Shown: positions 38,617-48,938 of the stretch, piece by piece | Numbering within the stretch: position 1 is the stretch's first letter | How the letters are laid out: the number at the start of each line of letters is the position of its first letter | NCBI GenBank assembly: GCA_905182985.1 | Contig: CAJJDN010000054.1 | Coordinates: forward strand, 228,096-292,095 | DNA: 64,000 nt | From: Paramecium sonneborni | Taxonomy: Eukaryota > Ciliophora > Oligohymenophorea > Peniculida > Parameciidae | Direction of reading: 5' to 3' | The notes under the pieces: model-generated | The model's database searches: none | Seen by the model: the letters and a program-made list of their open reading frames with translations, nothing else | Told to the model about the DNA's origin: nothing | Made by a program: the position numbers and the translations under genes

Positions 38617-41600
38617 ATCTGAATCCAATTAACAAGGATTAATTTTTATTATTTTTATTAAAGCTTTAATATCATAAGTTGGTATTAGAGTATTTTTACA
38701 TTATATATAGGATTTAATGTAATAAAGGGGAAAATATGTTTCTCCTGACACATCTTAGCCTTCTTTAGGAAATAGTAATCTTCTTTCCACATCTTTAATA
38801 TATAGTTCATCAAGATAATATTCATTTAGTAAATTTCTTACTTAAATGACGAGAATTTGATTAATATATGGTGATAGAATTTATTATCGAAATAGTTCGG
38901 CTTTAACATCTTTTATTCTTGCATGCAAAGGTAAAGCTACATATTCACCTACCAAATAAGGAAATAATCCATTCTTTATTGCATAAATGAATGATTCGCT
39001 TTCATATTTGTGATTTGTCAAAAACTTATTGTAAGCAGGACTTTTAAGTAATTTCATCATAATACCTTTAACAACATTAGAGTAAAAAGCATTATCAAAT
39101 AATTTAGTTATAAATGGTATTGGCTTTTATAAAAGATAGCGATATTCTTCAAATTAATTTAGAGCTCTTTCAACAAAAATAAAGTTATATTTAGCATTTA
39201 TCAATACTTAAGAAATTGAATATTTTATATAAAATATTTCCAGATAAGTAATTTATTATGTAGTAAAGAAAGAGATAATTTTTCCAAAATCAAGTATGTT
39301 TTCATAGTAAACTCCTTTTAAAAGATCAAGCATAATAGCTTTCAATTAAATAACACTTGAATTTTAAAAGAATAATTTCATAATATCCTGTGATAAAAGA
39401 AATTAAACTACATTTTCTGAAAATTCTTCAGCTTACATTTTATCAATTCTCACAACATTATTTCCTCTTTCTCTTTCCCATTTATTTGTAAAAGAGATTT
39501 CATCAAAAGACATTTTCTTAGGTCTTGGTTTTCTCACAAAATATCTACTCAAATTAATTTCATTTTATGGTTATTACAATTATGGTAAATGAGTAATATT
39601 TTATTATTCAGATGAATTTTTTTGAAATTAAACCAAGTCTTTAATAGTAATGTTTCTGCTTTAATTCTCAATTCTCTAATTTTTGTATAAGCCAACAAAA
39701 AAACTTGATTATTGTGGTGTTTCAAGATTGGCTTATGATTAATGTTATTATTTTTTAGGTATGGACTTAGAATGTTGATTCACAATAGATTATTAGATGT
39801 TAGTATTTATTTAATCTATAGATTCTTGTTAAAAATGTGAATATTGTTCTTTTAATTAAGATTATTGTCTTTTTCTCAATCGATTTGTTGATTATTAATG
39901 ATCAGATTATAATGAAGGAAGAAGAGGATTCAGATAAATCTTTCTGACTGCAGAATTTAACTTATCATTAGATCTATGTTTCAATTTAGATCTCTCATCC
40001 AAATATCTTTAGTATTTCTCAACTACTATTTTATACTCTTGACTAGTGGTTCCATTATTATGAGATTATAACATATTAATAATATCATATTTTGCATCTT
40101 CTCACTTATTTATTTATTATTTGTGCCAATTTCACCAATTCAGACACATAATTCTTTGACAGTTATTGAACTTCACTTTAAGTACTCCCTTCAACTCTAT
40201 TTCTAATATCAGTAAGCTCTTTTAATGGTAATTTATCTATCACACTTGTTTTAAGTGGCTAAGAAATAACTGGTTTTTCTATAAAGCTCGAAGTGAATTT
40301 TCCTATTGATTGCTATTTAGTATCCAATTTAGTTTAGGAGGCAAATCTATTTGAAATATGCAAAGTCATTCCAACTGATCTTTAAGATAATCTGCTTTAT
40401 GGTGGTTCAGCAAATTGCTCAATTTTACACTAAATACTAGACCTTAAAGATCCATCATGTTTTAATATTTGATGTGAATTATCTTTATATGAAGACATCT
40501 TTTTAAATATATCTTCAAATGATGGAATACTAAACTNNNNNNNNNNNNNNNNNNNNNNNNNNNNNNNNNNNNNNNNNNNNNNNNNNNNNNNNNNNNNNNN
40601 NNNNNNNNNNNNNNNNNNNNNNNNNNNNNNNNNNNNNNNNNNNNNNNNNNNNNNNNNNNNNNNNNNNNNNNNNNNNNNNNNNNNNNNNNNNNNNNNNNNN
40701 NNNNNNNNNNNNNNNNNNNNNNNNNNNNNNNNNNNNNNNNNNNNNNNNNNNNNNNNNNNNNNNNNNNNNNNNNNNNNNNNNNNNNNNNNNNNNNNNNNNN
40801 NNNNNNNNNNNNNNNNNNNNNNNNNNNNNNNNNNNNNNNNNNNNNNNNNNNNNNNNNNNNNNNNNNNNNNNNNNNNNNNNNNNNNNNNNNNNNNNNNNNN
40901 NNNNNNNNNNNNNNNNNNNNNNNNNNNNNNNNNNNNNNNNNNNNNNNNNNNNNNNNNNNNNNNNNNNNNNNNNNNNNNNNNNNNNNNNNNNNNNNNNNNN
41001 NNNNNNNNNNNNNNNNNNNNNNNNNNNNNNNNNNNNNNNNNNNNNNNNNNNNNNNNNNNNNNNNNNNNNNNNNNNNNNNNNNNNNNNNNNNNNNNNNNNN
41101 NNNNNNNNNNNNNNNNNNNNNNNNNNNNNNNNNNNNNNNNNNNNNNNNNNNNNNNNNNNNNNNNNNNNNNNNNNNNNNNNNNNNNNNNNNNNNNNNNNNN
41201 NNNNNNNNNNNNNNNNNNNNNNNNNNNNNNNNNNNNNNNNNNNNNNNNNNNNNNNNNNNNNNNNNNNNNNNNNNNNNNNNNNNNNNNNNNNNNNNNNNNN
41301 NNNNNNNNNNNNNNNNNNNNNNNNNNNNNNNNNNNNNNNNNNNNNNNNNNNNNNNNNNNNNNNNNNNNNNNNNNNNNNNNNNNNNNNNNNNNNNNNNNNN
41401 NNNNNNNNNTATCAGTAAGCTCTTTTAATGGTAATTTATCTATCACACTTGTTTTAAGTGGCTAAGAAATAACTGGTTTTTCTATAAAGCTCGAAGTGAA
41501 TTTTCCTATTGATTGCTATTTAGTATCCAATTTAGTTTAGGAGGCAAATCTATTTGAAATATGCAAAGTCATTCCAACTGATCTTTAAGATAATCTGCTT

Positions 41601-41967
41601 TATGGTGGTTCAGCAAATTGCTCAATTTTACACTAAATACTAGACCTTAAAGATCCATCATGTTTTAATATTTGATGTGAATTATCTTTATATGAAGACA
41701 TCTTTTTAAATATATCTTCAAATGATGGAATACTAAACTTAAACTTTTGTTATACCTTCCTCTCAATTCTTAAACTTAAGATGATTTGACAGTTTTTGGA
41801 GCAGTACCCTTTACAAAAGACTATTATTCTTAATTGCCTAATTGTTGCATTTTTGAATACACGCTCTCTCGAAATTTTCCTAAATTAAACTCTGTATCAT
41901 CATTTTTAGTCAATGATGAATATCTTAACTATTGATCAGATTAACGATGGGAGCTTCTCTTTAACAT
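38539..41967 (-). CDS. Large hypothetical protein, interrupted by assembly gap
   Basis: N-terminus (right of the gap): MLKRSSHRQSDQQLRYSSLT, a 23-nt intron (GTATAA...GTTTAG), then SIPSFEDIFKKMSSYKDNSH and on to VIDKLPLKELTD. The same stretch recurs left of the gap, then continues RNRVEGSTQSEVQQLSKNY and on into a helical C-terminal half (VQFLLSQDIMKLFF, FITKLFDNAFYSNVVKGIMM, YLVGEYVALPLHARIKDV). If the duplicated 330 bp is collapsed the protein is about 734 residues: a disordered Ser/Gln-rich N-terminal half and a helical C-terminal half of unknown fold. One frame change near 40110 (between INKQ and EDAKYDII) is unresolved and may be another intron. Any protein read through the N run is an artefact. 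Confidence 0.65.
40207..40536. repeat. 330-bp gap-flanking copy, left
   Basis: As far as I can compare by eye, identical to 41410-41739. It ends exactly at the first N. Best explained as unmerged contig ends. Confidence 0.95.
40537..41409. other. Assembly gap, 873 N
   Basis: Run of N inside a minus-strand gene. Both edges carry the same 330 bp, so the true gap length may be negative, that is, the contigs overlap. Confidence 0.98.
41410..41739. repeat. 330-bp gap-flanking copy, right
   Basis: Starts exactly at the first base after the N run and repeats 40207-40536. On the minus strand it encodes the N-terminal part of the interrupted gene, in the right order with its start codon at 41967. 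Confidence 0.95.
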
Positions 41968-42063
41968 CTTAACGATTTTTATAATAAATTATATTATTAA
42001 TATAGGTGTTAGTAATAATAAAAAAAAAGTTTTGCTTTATTAGTATTATATATAATTGTGAAT

Positions 42064-42563
42064 TCAAATAATTTAAATTATCTTTCTATTGCTTTCCCAT
42101 TATCTTTATACCATTTCTCTAATCTCTTTTTAATTCAGAGATTCATACTCTAATTTTAGTTTCCAATAGGTTTCTTCATAAAATTTACTATATGGTGATC
42201 TATCTCTCTTTTTTGGAGTGTTAGCTTCTATTAATGGACCTGTAATCTCTTAATCATCAAAAAAATCTATCTATCTCTAAACTTTAATCTTTGAGGGCTT
42301 TTAATTTGATTTAAAAAAATTAGTGATTTTTGTTTATGATGATTCAATCCTATTGATCTTCTTTTACATAAATTCCATCACTATCATTTTATCTTTAAAT
42401 GATGGTAAGTCCAACCATAAAGTCATTGCTTTTTCCCTCAAATTTTTTTATGGGGTTCCATATTTACTCTCATAACTAGAATTACTCATATCATTTACTA
42501 TTTAGTAGCTAATTTCAAAAACTTCTCTAATCCTTTATCTTCTTAAGGTTCTTCAAAACACAT
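42064..42563 (-). CDS. Candidate PCNA-interacting protein with PIP box, 158 aa
   Basis: One 23-nt intron (GTAAAT...TTCTAG). Starts MCFEEPQEDKGLEKFLKLA. Residues about 75-82 are QTKITNFF, an exact canonical PIP box (Q-x-x-I-x-x-F-F) followed by basic residues KSNQKPSK; PIP boxes dock replication and repair proteins on PCNA (known). The C-terminus RSPYSKFYEETYWKLKLEYE then KEIREMVQRQWESNRK resembles an HMG-box helix pattern. A small basic nuclear protein acting at replication forks or repair sites would fit (inference). The stop is close to the left end of the upstream interrupted gene, and 39 bp separate its start from the stop of the EF-hand gene. Confidence 0.72.
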
Positions 42564-42602
42564 TTAAAATTAAAAATAGCGGAAAATAATTATTTTATAA
42601 AG

Positions 42603-43830
42603 TCATTTTAGTAATTTATTTAAATTTTGTCCAAGTTAAGTAGGTTGTCTAATATATATAATATAAATACCTTAAATAATATTCCCAATAAGTAATCTTT
42701 CCATTTTGGCCTACATCAAACTCAAGAAAATAACTGTTTCATAATATTAAAATCATACCTTCTAGTTAATTATCGGTCTCTTGTTTATTAAAGCATTTAA
42801 TTTTCTGTAAAAAAACCTTAGTTATTTGTATCTAATTTCATAAAATTTGATCTATCTTCTTTTTAACAAACAAAATCTAAAAATTATCCCATTTCATTGA
42901 CATCTATAAAACTATCATTATTTTTATCAATAAACATAAACATTTCCTATAAATCTGGTATTTCAGTATCGATCTCATTATAAAATGCTTCCATTTTATA
43001 TTAAAAGAAATTTCTGCTTATTTTTATTAAGGAAGTCTCCATAAATATAAATCCAAAAATTTATTCTGCACTAAATTTCTATAAAGCATAATATTTAGGT
43101 TAACAAATGAAACTCTGACAAGGAATTGCAAAATTGAAATCTTTGCTATCAGGATCTGTATCTTAAGATATTGCTCTATATTTCTTTAGAAAATCTGGTG
43201 CAGTAAAAAGATCAGCATATTTTCTCACAATTTCTTCTTCAGTCCACTTTTTCTATTTTGCAGATTTTTTCATAGTTTCATCAAATCTTTGATCTTACTT
43301 AAAAAACCCTTCACTACTCGTATGGAATTTTTAATTTTAAGATAATCTGTCTTATTATTATTTATGTGGAGTAGTCCTAAATTTTTTATATAAATATACA
43401 TAATTAAATGCTATGATTTATCTTATGGATGTATGCATTATAGTTATTTACTTAATGATCTAGGATTGTTATTTCTAATACTATTTTATCTAGACTATTA
43501 TTTGCTTTAGACTTATGGAGATCCATTCCTTAAATTTTCTTTTGATTTCTATTATTTCTTTTTCAAAATACGACCCTATTTATTTTGTTATAAAAATTTC
43601 CGCAAATCCATATATAGTCTTCTTTGATCTCTATGAATTATAAATTTATACCATTTTTCTTTTTCTGTGATTATAGGATTGATATTATGTCTGGATTGTT
43701 TTAATGGGCACATTACCTAAGATAAAGTCGATCATCTTTTGGAATTTCTAAGATAGAAAAAAAACATCGTACATATGCATTTCTCAATTAAATTAAAGTA
43801 CTCATTAGTCTGACTATTAAATCTATTCAT
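42603..43830 (-). CDS. EF-hand calcium-binding protein, five introns
   Basis: 368 residues once introns of 25, 26, 23, 25 and 22 nt are removed; the spliced frame is exact. Starts MNRFNSQTNEYFNLIEKC. The N-terminal third is Lys/Gln/Ser-rich and disordered. The C-terminal part has EF-hand loops DKNNDSFIDVNE (canonical: Asp at 1, 3, 5 and Glu at 12), LDTNNQGFFTENQ and FDVGQNGKITYWE (both partly degenerate). The end reads RQPTQLGQNLNKLLK. This suggests a calcium-sensing adaptor; calcium controls ciliary beating and trichocyst exocytosis in Paramecium (known), but the partner is unknown. No membrane helix was seen. Confidence 0.85.
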
Positions 43831-43860
43831 TTAGCTGTTATATTTAATTATAATAGTATA

Positions 43861-45358
43861 TCAATTATTAAACTTCTAATTAAAGGAATCATTATAATAT
43901 TTAACAAATTTTCCATCATTGGACTGAGCTCTCTATCTGAAACTATCCTATTGTGATTTATTGAACTTTGAATCTTCATGGCGACTTTTCAGAGGGCGAG
44001 AAAAATCTATCTTAATTTTCTTAATAAATTATTAAATTGTTAATTAATGAGGTTAATTTTAGGATTGGTTGAGATGTTGATTGTTTTCTTTATTTTTTTT
44101 ATTAGCTAGAATTCTACTCCAATTACTATCGTTAATTTTATTTTATATATAATTTAACTAACTAAATATGAGTAATAATTTACCTAAACCTTTTATTATC
44201 TTTTGAATCCTACTTAAGTAGTCGAGAGATTTCTTTAAATGATTAATTATTACTACAATTATTATATTAATTTAATTTATTAAGAGTTTCCTTCATTGAT
44301 TTTAATGGTTATTTTTGCTATGGTCTAAATCTACATTCTTCAAAAGTGTCAAATTTTTCAGATCCTTAACTTTAAAATGTATTTTCTCTAGCACTATATT
44401 ATAAACTGCTTCTTTTAGTTTCCTCAACAACTCTTATTTCTTAAGGAATTGTCAGTTATTTTGGTGAATTATAAGATTTCAATTCTTATATTGTATCTTA
44501 TAAATTGTTGTCTTAATTAAATATTGAACAATCAAAATTGCTTGGCAATATAAGTACTGAATGTTTGACTCCATTAAATGGTTAATTCTTTCTCATAATT
44601 GGTGGTAAAATCACCAAACTATTAGTTCCTTCTTTACCAAAACCATCTACACAATAATATTCATTCTTTTAATATGATACTATCTCATATATCACTCTAC
44701 TAAAACCTATGTTTATCTCTTAATCACTGAGAATTATGTAAGATAACAATAACCAATATTATTTCATCCATTCAATCAAATCATCGTTATCTTCCTCTAT
44801 AAATTCATCTATATTTTTAATATTCAATTTCAGATGGGATTTTAATTTGCTTATTGTTGTTTCATTGAATCCCAATACATTTAAGTAATTATCTTAATAT
44901 AATTTTTATAAAAGACTAAATAAACCTTAACAATTTATTCCTAGTATTGTTGCTATTTGCAAAGTCTTATTATTTAATTCTTCTCTAATTACTTATTCTA
45001 AAAAGAGACAACTTTATTAAACAACTTACACTAGCACTTTTGGCTAATCAAAAAGAGAACCAAAAGCTGAAGGAAGTGTTTCTTTTACCATATTTTCATA
45101 TTTTAATTTAAATTCACTTGGCAACATAAATTTAGAAGATGTATTTGTAACATTCACAGAACAATGTACTAAACTCTCTTATAATTACTTAATCTATTGT
45201 TAAAGTCTAAAATTTTCAATTCTAAATTTATTCATATCCGATTCTAAAATTTCAATCATCGCCATTGTTTCATCTGTTTGTATTTACATGGATGAATTTT
45301 TCTTGGGCTTTTTGCGAAATGAATGAGCAATTGATTCTATCTCATCTAAGTTTATCAT
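43861..45358 (-). CDS. Hypothetical protein, 489 aa, one 28-nt intron
   Basis: Starts MINLDEIESIAHSFRKKPKK. Residues about 30-80 are a coiled coil (AMIEILESDMNKFRIENFRL), followed by a mostly helical domain of about 250 residues (EFIEEDNDDLIEWMKQYWLL, GFGKEGTNSLVILPPIMRK) and a basic, Ser/Gln/Asn-rich tail (DFSRPLKSRHEDSKF). The intron GTTTAG...TATTTAG near 44180 joins DNKR to SQLNYIQN. Domain unknown. The stop lies 31 bp from the start of the EF-hand gene on the same strand. Confidence 0.75.
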
Positions 45359-45502
45359 TATTCAAAATATATTGCTGTTATATAAATATTAAATTTATGT
45401 AATTTTTTTAAAGTAATGTGAAGAAAGAGATTTCATTTACTATAATTATAATTTTTATAATCAAGTACATACCAAGTTCATATTATTAATAACATTCTTG
45501 AA

Positions 45503-45970
45503 ATGAAATAAGCTTGTGTTTAATTTTGATTTTATAAAATTTGCAAGTCTTCAAAAGATAAGTGTAAAATTATTCATGTTAAATATAATAATGAAAATTA
45601 TAAAAGGATTTCTTAAAATAGGAGAAAGAATTAACAATTTTTATCTACTAGTGTTTGAAGCATATATAAAAAGTTTTAAAAGTGTTTAAAGAAAAATGTT
45701 AAAAAAGTCAATTACTATTTGAGAATAAATCAGAAAACTTAATTGATTTTAGAAATATATTTTTTTATTGAATTGATTTTATTAAAATTGAATTAGATTT
45801 TAATTCAATAACAATAATAAATTATTCTAAACATAATGGCCATAAAAATTAAGTAAATGAATTCAGAAAATTAACAATAAGAAATTTAAAAACAATAATA
45901 TGAAAGAATAGTAAAAATTTTAGCAAATGCCAATAAATAAAATATTTAGACATAAATATTAAAAATTTGA
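45503..45970 (+). CDS. Hypothetical short protein with two tiny introns (copy 1)
   Basis: In-frame TGA codons at about 45524 and 45652 disappear if a 30-nt (GTTTAA...TGCAAG) and a 21-nt (GTTTGA...AAAAAG) intron are spliced. The product starts MKQACSSKDKCKII and ends in a Gln/Asn-rich helix (EIQKQQYERIVKILANANKQ). The middle is AT-rich and may be over-predicted. The stop is 7 bp from the start of the next plus-strand gene. Confidence 0.4.
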
Positions 45971-45977
45971 TAATAAA

Positions 45978-46397
45978 ATGCATTTTGATGAAGACTTAGG
46001 TCCATGGTGCAGCGATGATTATAGACCTCGTTCACGATATCATAGTTAGATGACAGTACCAGTACATAAAGAAAAGACAGAAATTAAAGAAACTCATTAA
46101 ACAATTCATTCTATATTAACAGCAAAGAAAAGTGAATTACCTAAGTTAAGGTTGAATAGTATATCACCAAGATAAGTAGTGAAACAATAATATATCAATA
46201 AATTCATTAAGATTAAGGAATCTCCAAATGAGAAGCATTTTTTACCATAACTCTCCCTAATAAAGATGAAACCTCATCATACTAAACCTAAGAATCGAAA
46301 CACTGATATACATGTAATATTTGAAATCGAAAAAATTATTCGTCGAAACCTTGGTTACCTCCCAACTCATAAGTACACTACTTCTACTATAATTTGA
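45978..46397 (+). CDS. Hypothetical basic protein, 139 aa (copy 1)
   Basis: Intronless. Starts MHFDEDLGPWCSDDYRPRSR and ends HKYTTSTII. Basic, with a His/Lys/Pro patch MKPHHTKPKNR and a helical end VIFEIEKIIRRNLGYLPTH. No known domain. The TGA stop abuts the stop of the convergent minus-strand gene (TGATCA). The identical copy is at 47140-47559. Confidence 0.65.
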
Positions 46398-46603
46398 TCA
46401 TATATAATCATTTTTTCCTTACAAAGCCTCTAATTTAGCTCTAAAGCGTGGTAGTTTTTGGATCAAATAATTATTTTTTTCAATGATCATACGATCTAAA
46501 GGTTATTAATTAATTGTGCCGCTTCTTTTGTGTTACATATGTTTATAAAATTGCTTAACCTGCAAGGCAATTTATTCTTCCCTTTCATCTCGTTTTTAGA
46601 GAT
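46398..46603 (-). CDS. 3' part of minus-strand gene, truncated by N (copy 1)
   Basis: Identical to the C-terminal 200 bp of the gene at 47560-48217; it stops at the single N because the assembly jumps back to the start of the block. Not a separate gene. Confidence 0.85.
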
Positions 46604-46664
46604 NTAATTATAATTTTTATAATCAAGTACATACCAAGTTCATATTATTAATAACATTCTTGAA

Positions 46665-47132
46665 ATGAAATAAGCTTGTGTTTAATTTTGATTTTATAAA
46701 ATTTGCAAGTCTTCAAAAGATAAGTGTAAAATTATTCATGTTAAATATAATAATGAAAATTATAAAAGGATTTCTTAAAATAGGAGAAAGAATTAACAAT
46801 TTTTATCTACTAGTGTTTGAAGCATATATAAAAAGTTTTAAAAGTGTTTAAAGAAAAATGTTAAAAAAGTCAATTACTATTTGAGAATAAATCAGAAAAC
46901 TTAATTGATTTTAGAAATATATTTTTTTATTGAATTGATTTTATTAAAATTGAATTAGATTTTAATTCAATAACAATAATAAATTATTCTAAACATAATG
47001 GCCATAAAAATTAAGTAAATGAATTCAGAAAATTAACAATAAGAAATTTAAAAACAATAATATGAAAGAATAGTAAAAATTTTAGCAAATGCCAATAAAT
47101 AAAATATTTAGACATAAATATTAAAAATTTGA
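46665..47132 (+). CDS. Hypothetical short protein (copy 2)
   Basis: Same as 45503-45970, shifted by 1,162 bases; see that entry for introns and product. Probably not an extra gene in the real genome. Confidence 0.4.
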
Positions 47133-47139
47133 TAATAAA

Positions 47140-47559
47140 ATGCATTTTGATGAAGACTTAGGTCCATGGTGCAGCGATGATTATAGACCTCGTTCACGAT
47201 ATCATAGTTAGATGACAGTACCAGTACATAAAGAAAAGACAGAAATTAAAGAAACTCATTAAACAATTCATTCTATATTAACAGCAAAGAAAAGTGAATT
47301 ACCTAAGTTAAGGTTGAATAGTATATCACCAAGATAAGTAGTGAAACAATAATATATCAATAAATTCATTAAGATTAAGGAATCTCCAAATGAGAAGCAT
47401 TTTTTACCATAACTCTCCCTAATAAAGATGAAACCTCATCATACTAAACCTAAGAATCGAAACACTGATATACATGTAATATTTGAAATCGAAAAAATTA
47501 TTCGTCGAAACCTTGGTTACCTCCCAACTCATAAGTACACTACTTCTACTATAATTTGA
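47140..47559 (+). CDS. Hypothetical basic protein, 139 aa (copy 2)
   Basis: Same as 45978-46397. Its TGA at 47557-47559 is immediately followed by the TCA at 47560-47562 that is the stop of the opposite gene. Confidence 0.65.
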
Positions 47560-48217
47560 TCATATATAATCATTTTTTCCTTACAAAGCCTCTAATTTAG
47601 CTCTAAAGCGTGGTAGTTTTTGGATCAAATAATTATTTTTTTCAATGATCATACGATCTAAAGGTTATTAATTAATTGTGCCGCTTCTTTTGTGTTACAT
47701 ATGTTTATAAAATTGCTTAACCTGCAAGGCAATTTATTCTTCCCTTTCATCTCGTTTTTAGAGATATTAGATTTATTATTTATTTTCATGCTTCTTTAAG
47801 GTTTTTTTAAAAGGATCAAAGTTGTATTATTAAATTAAAAGATCAAAGAACTTCTGATCCCCAGACTAATACTAATGAATTGTAACTTTTTACTTTGCCA
47901 GCCTTCTAAATTAAAAGAAAGTCTAAGAAATTATTTTTATTTAGGCGACTCAATTCACATTTGATGGTTGGATTGATCAATGGTATAAAATCCTTTATTT
48001 TAAATGGTTCTATTTGTTTTGATTCAAGCTATGATAATTTGATGTTATAATCTGGGATTTGTTTTCCACTTCCAGCCAAAGTAAAGTCCATTTTCTTCAG
48101 AGACATCTCGTTATCGCTATGAGACAATAACCGATGAGTCATTTTTCTTGCAGCAGGTTTAAATGAATCACCATAACGAGTTGGATCAGATTTAGAAATT
48201 TAGCTCACTGATTACAT
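47560..48217 (-). CDS. Hypothetical protein, 209 aa, one 28-nt intron
   Basis: Starts MQSVSQISKSDPTRYGDSFK. The intron GTAAAA...TATTAG sits after LIQKAGK and rejoins at SGDQKFFDLL; retention ends the protein at WGSEVL. The C-terminal 80 residues are a charged coiled coil (YLQKRDEREEQIALQVKQFY, RMIIEKNNYLIQKL). No known domain. The stop codon directly abuts the stop of the convergent plus-strand gene. Confidence 0.72.
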
Positions 48218-48304
48218 ATATATTATAATAAGAAAATGGAATAAATATATTAAGGAAATTGCCATTGTTAAAAGGATCAATTTGAATTTTTAGGACCTGT
48301 TGAA

Positions 48305-48888
48305 ATGGAAATAATCAGATGCCATTGTTCAATCTGCAAAATGAAACAAAATCATCAGGTAACTGATAAGTATGGAAGAGCTTAGTCTCTTTACATTCAT
48401 TATAAAAAAAATATATTCGATTATTTGTTTCTTCTTAGGCAAACAATTACTTTTGCAAAATTTTTGGAAAGCAATCCTTTTTTATCCAAGATATAATCCT
48501 TACATTATAGCTATTACTATATATTGTGTTCAAATACCATCTTATGTTAAATTAGCATATGTGATTTAAGGAATTGAACAATAATTAATGAAACTATTAA
48601 ACAATGTAATTAATTTAATTTCTTATGAATCAATAATGTCCTCATTGCCGAAGAAGAATTCCTGTTTCATCCTCTGCTGTCAAACCTAAAGTTTAAAAGA
48701 AATAAAATGTAACATAAGCACTCAAAAATATTTCTTTATATGATTTACTTGAAGAATTTGCTAAAATAAGAAATGAATAACACTTCAACTTAATGCAGTT
48801 TTTGCAAGAAAAAATCATATAACCAGAAATTTCTTATGACAACTATTCTGTTACTTAAAGAAAGAAATGGGACTTGCCTTAGAAGTGA
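48305..48888 (+). CDS. Putative zinc-finger protein, gene model uncertain
   Basis: The N-terminus reads MEIIRCHCSICKMKQNHQ and the 3' part MNQQCPHCRRRIPVSSS, so the two Cys pairs (CxxC and CPxC) of a RING-like finger may be brought together by splicing. The central 48380-48620 needs several short introns, one likely 28-nt one being GTTCAA...AAATTAG, which I could not resolve. The 3' part from the ATG at 48625 alone is a clean 87-codon frame ending in a helical domain (NISLYDLLEEFAKIRNEQHF) and KKWDLPQK. If it is a RING protein it would be a ubiquitin ligase; without the middle this stays open. Confidence 0.45.
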
Positions 48889-48938
48889 TGATTACTTTAT
48901 TCCATATTATATTCTGTTAATTTATAAACTTATATTAA

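Larger units (their letters stand above)
45443..46603. repeat. 1,161-bp duplicated block, copy 1
   Basis: Apparently identical to 46605-47765 (offset 1,162) and separated from it by a single N at 46604. It holds two plus-strand genes and the 3' end of a minus-strand gene. Almost certainly an unmerged contig overlap. Confidence 0.95.
46605..47765. repeat. 1,161-bp duplicated block, copy 2
   Basis: Second copy. Unlike copy 1 it continues into unique sequence on the right and completes the minus-strand gene at 47560-48217, while copy 1 continues into unique sequence on the left. Joining copy 1's left flank to copy 2's right flank gives one consistent locus. Confidence 0.95.

Noticed and set aside
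40430..41446. Open frame across the N run
   Set aside because: It is open only because N is translated as X. The duplicated flanks show the gap is artificial.
43861..43990. Alternative minus frame MKIQSSINHNRIVSDRE as a separate gene
   Set aside because: The neighbouring frame (DFSRPLKSRHEDSKF) continues the 489-residue protein through a good intron and explains the region.
45503..45970. In-frame TGA read as selenocysteine or cysteine
   Set aside because: Both TGA codons sit at positions where Cys would look natural, but each lies inside a GT...AG segment (30 and 21 nt) whose removal keeps the frame, so introns are simpler.
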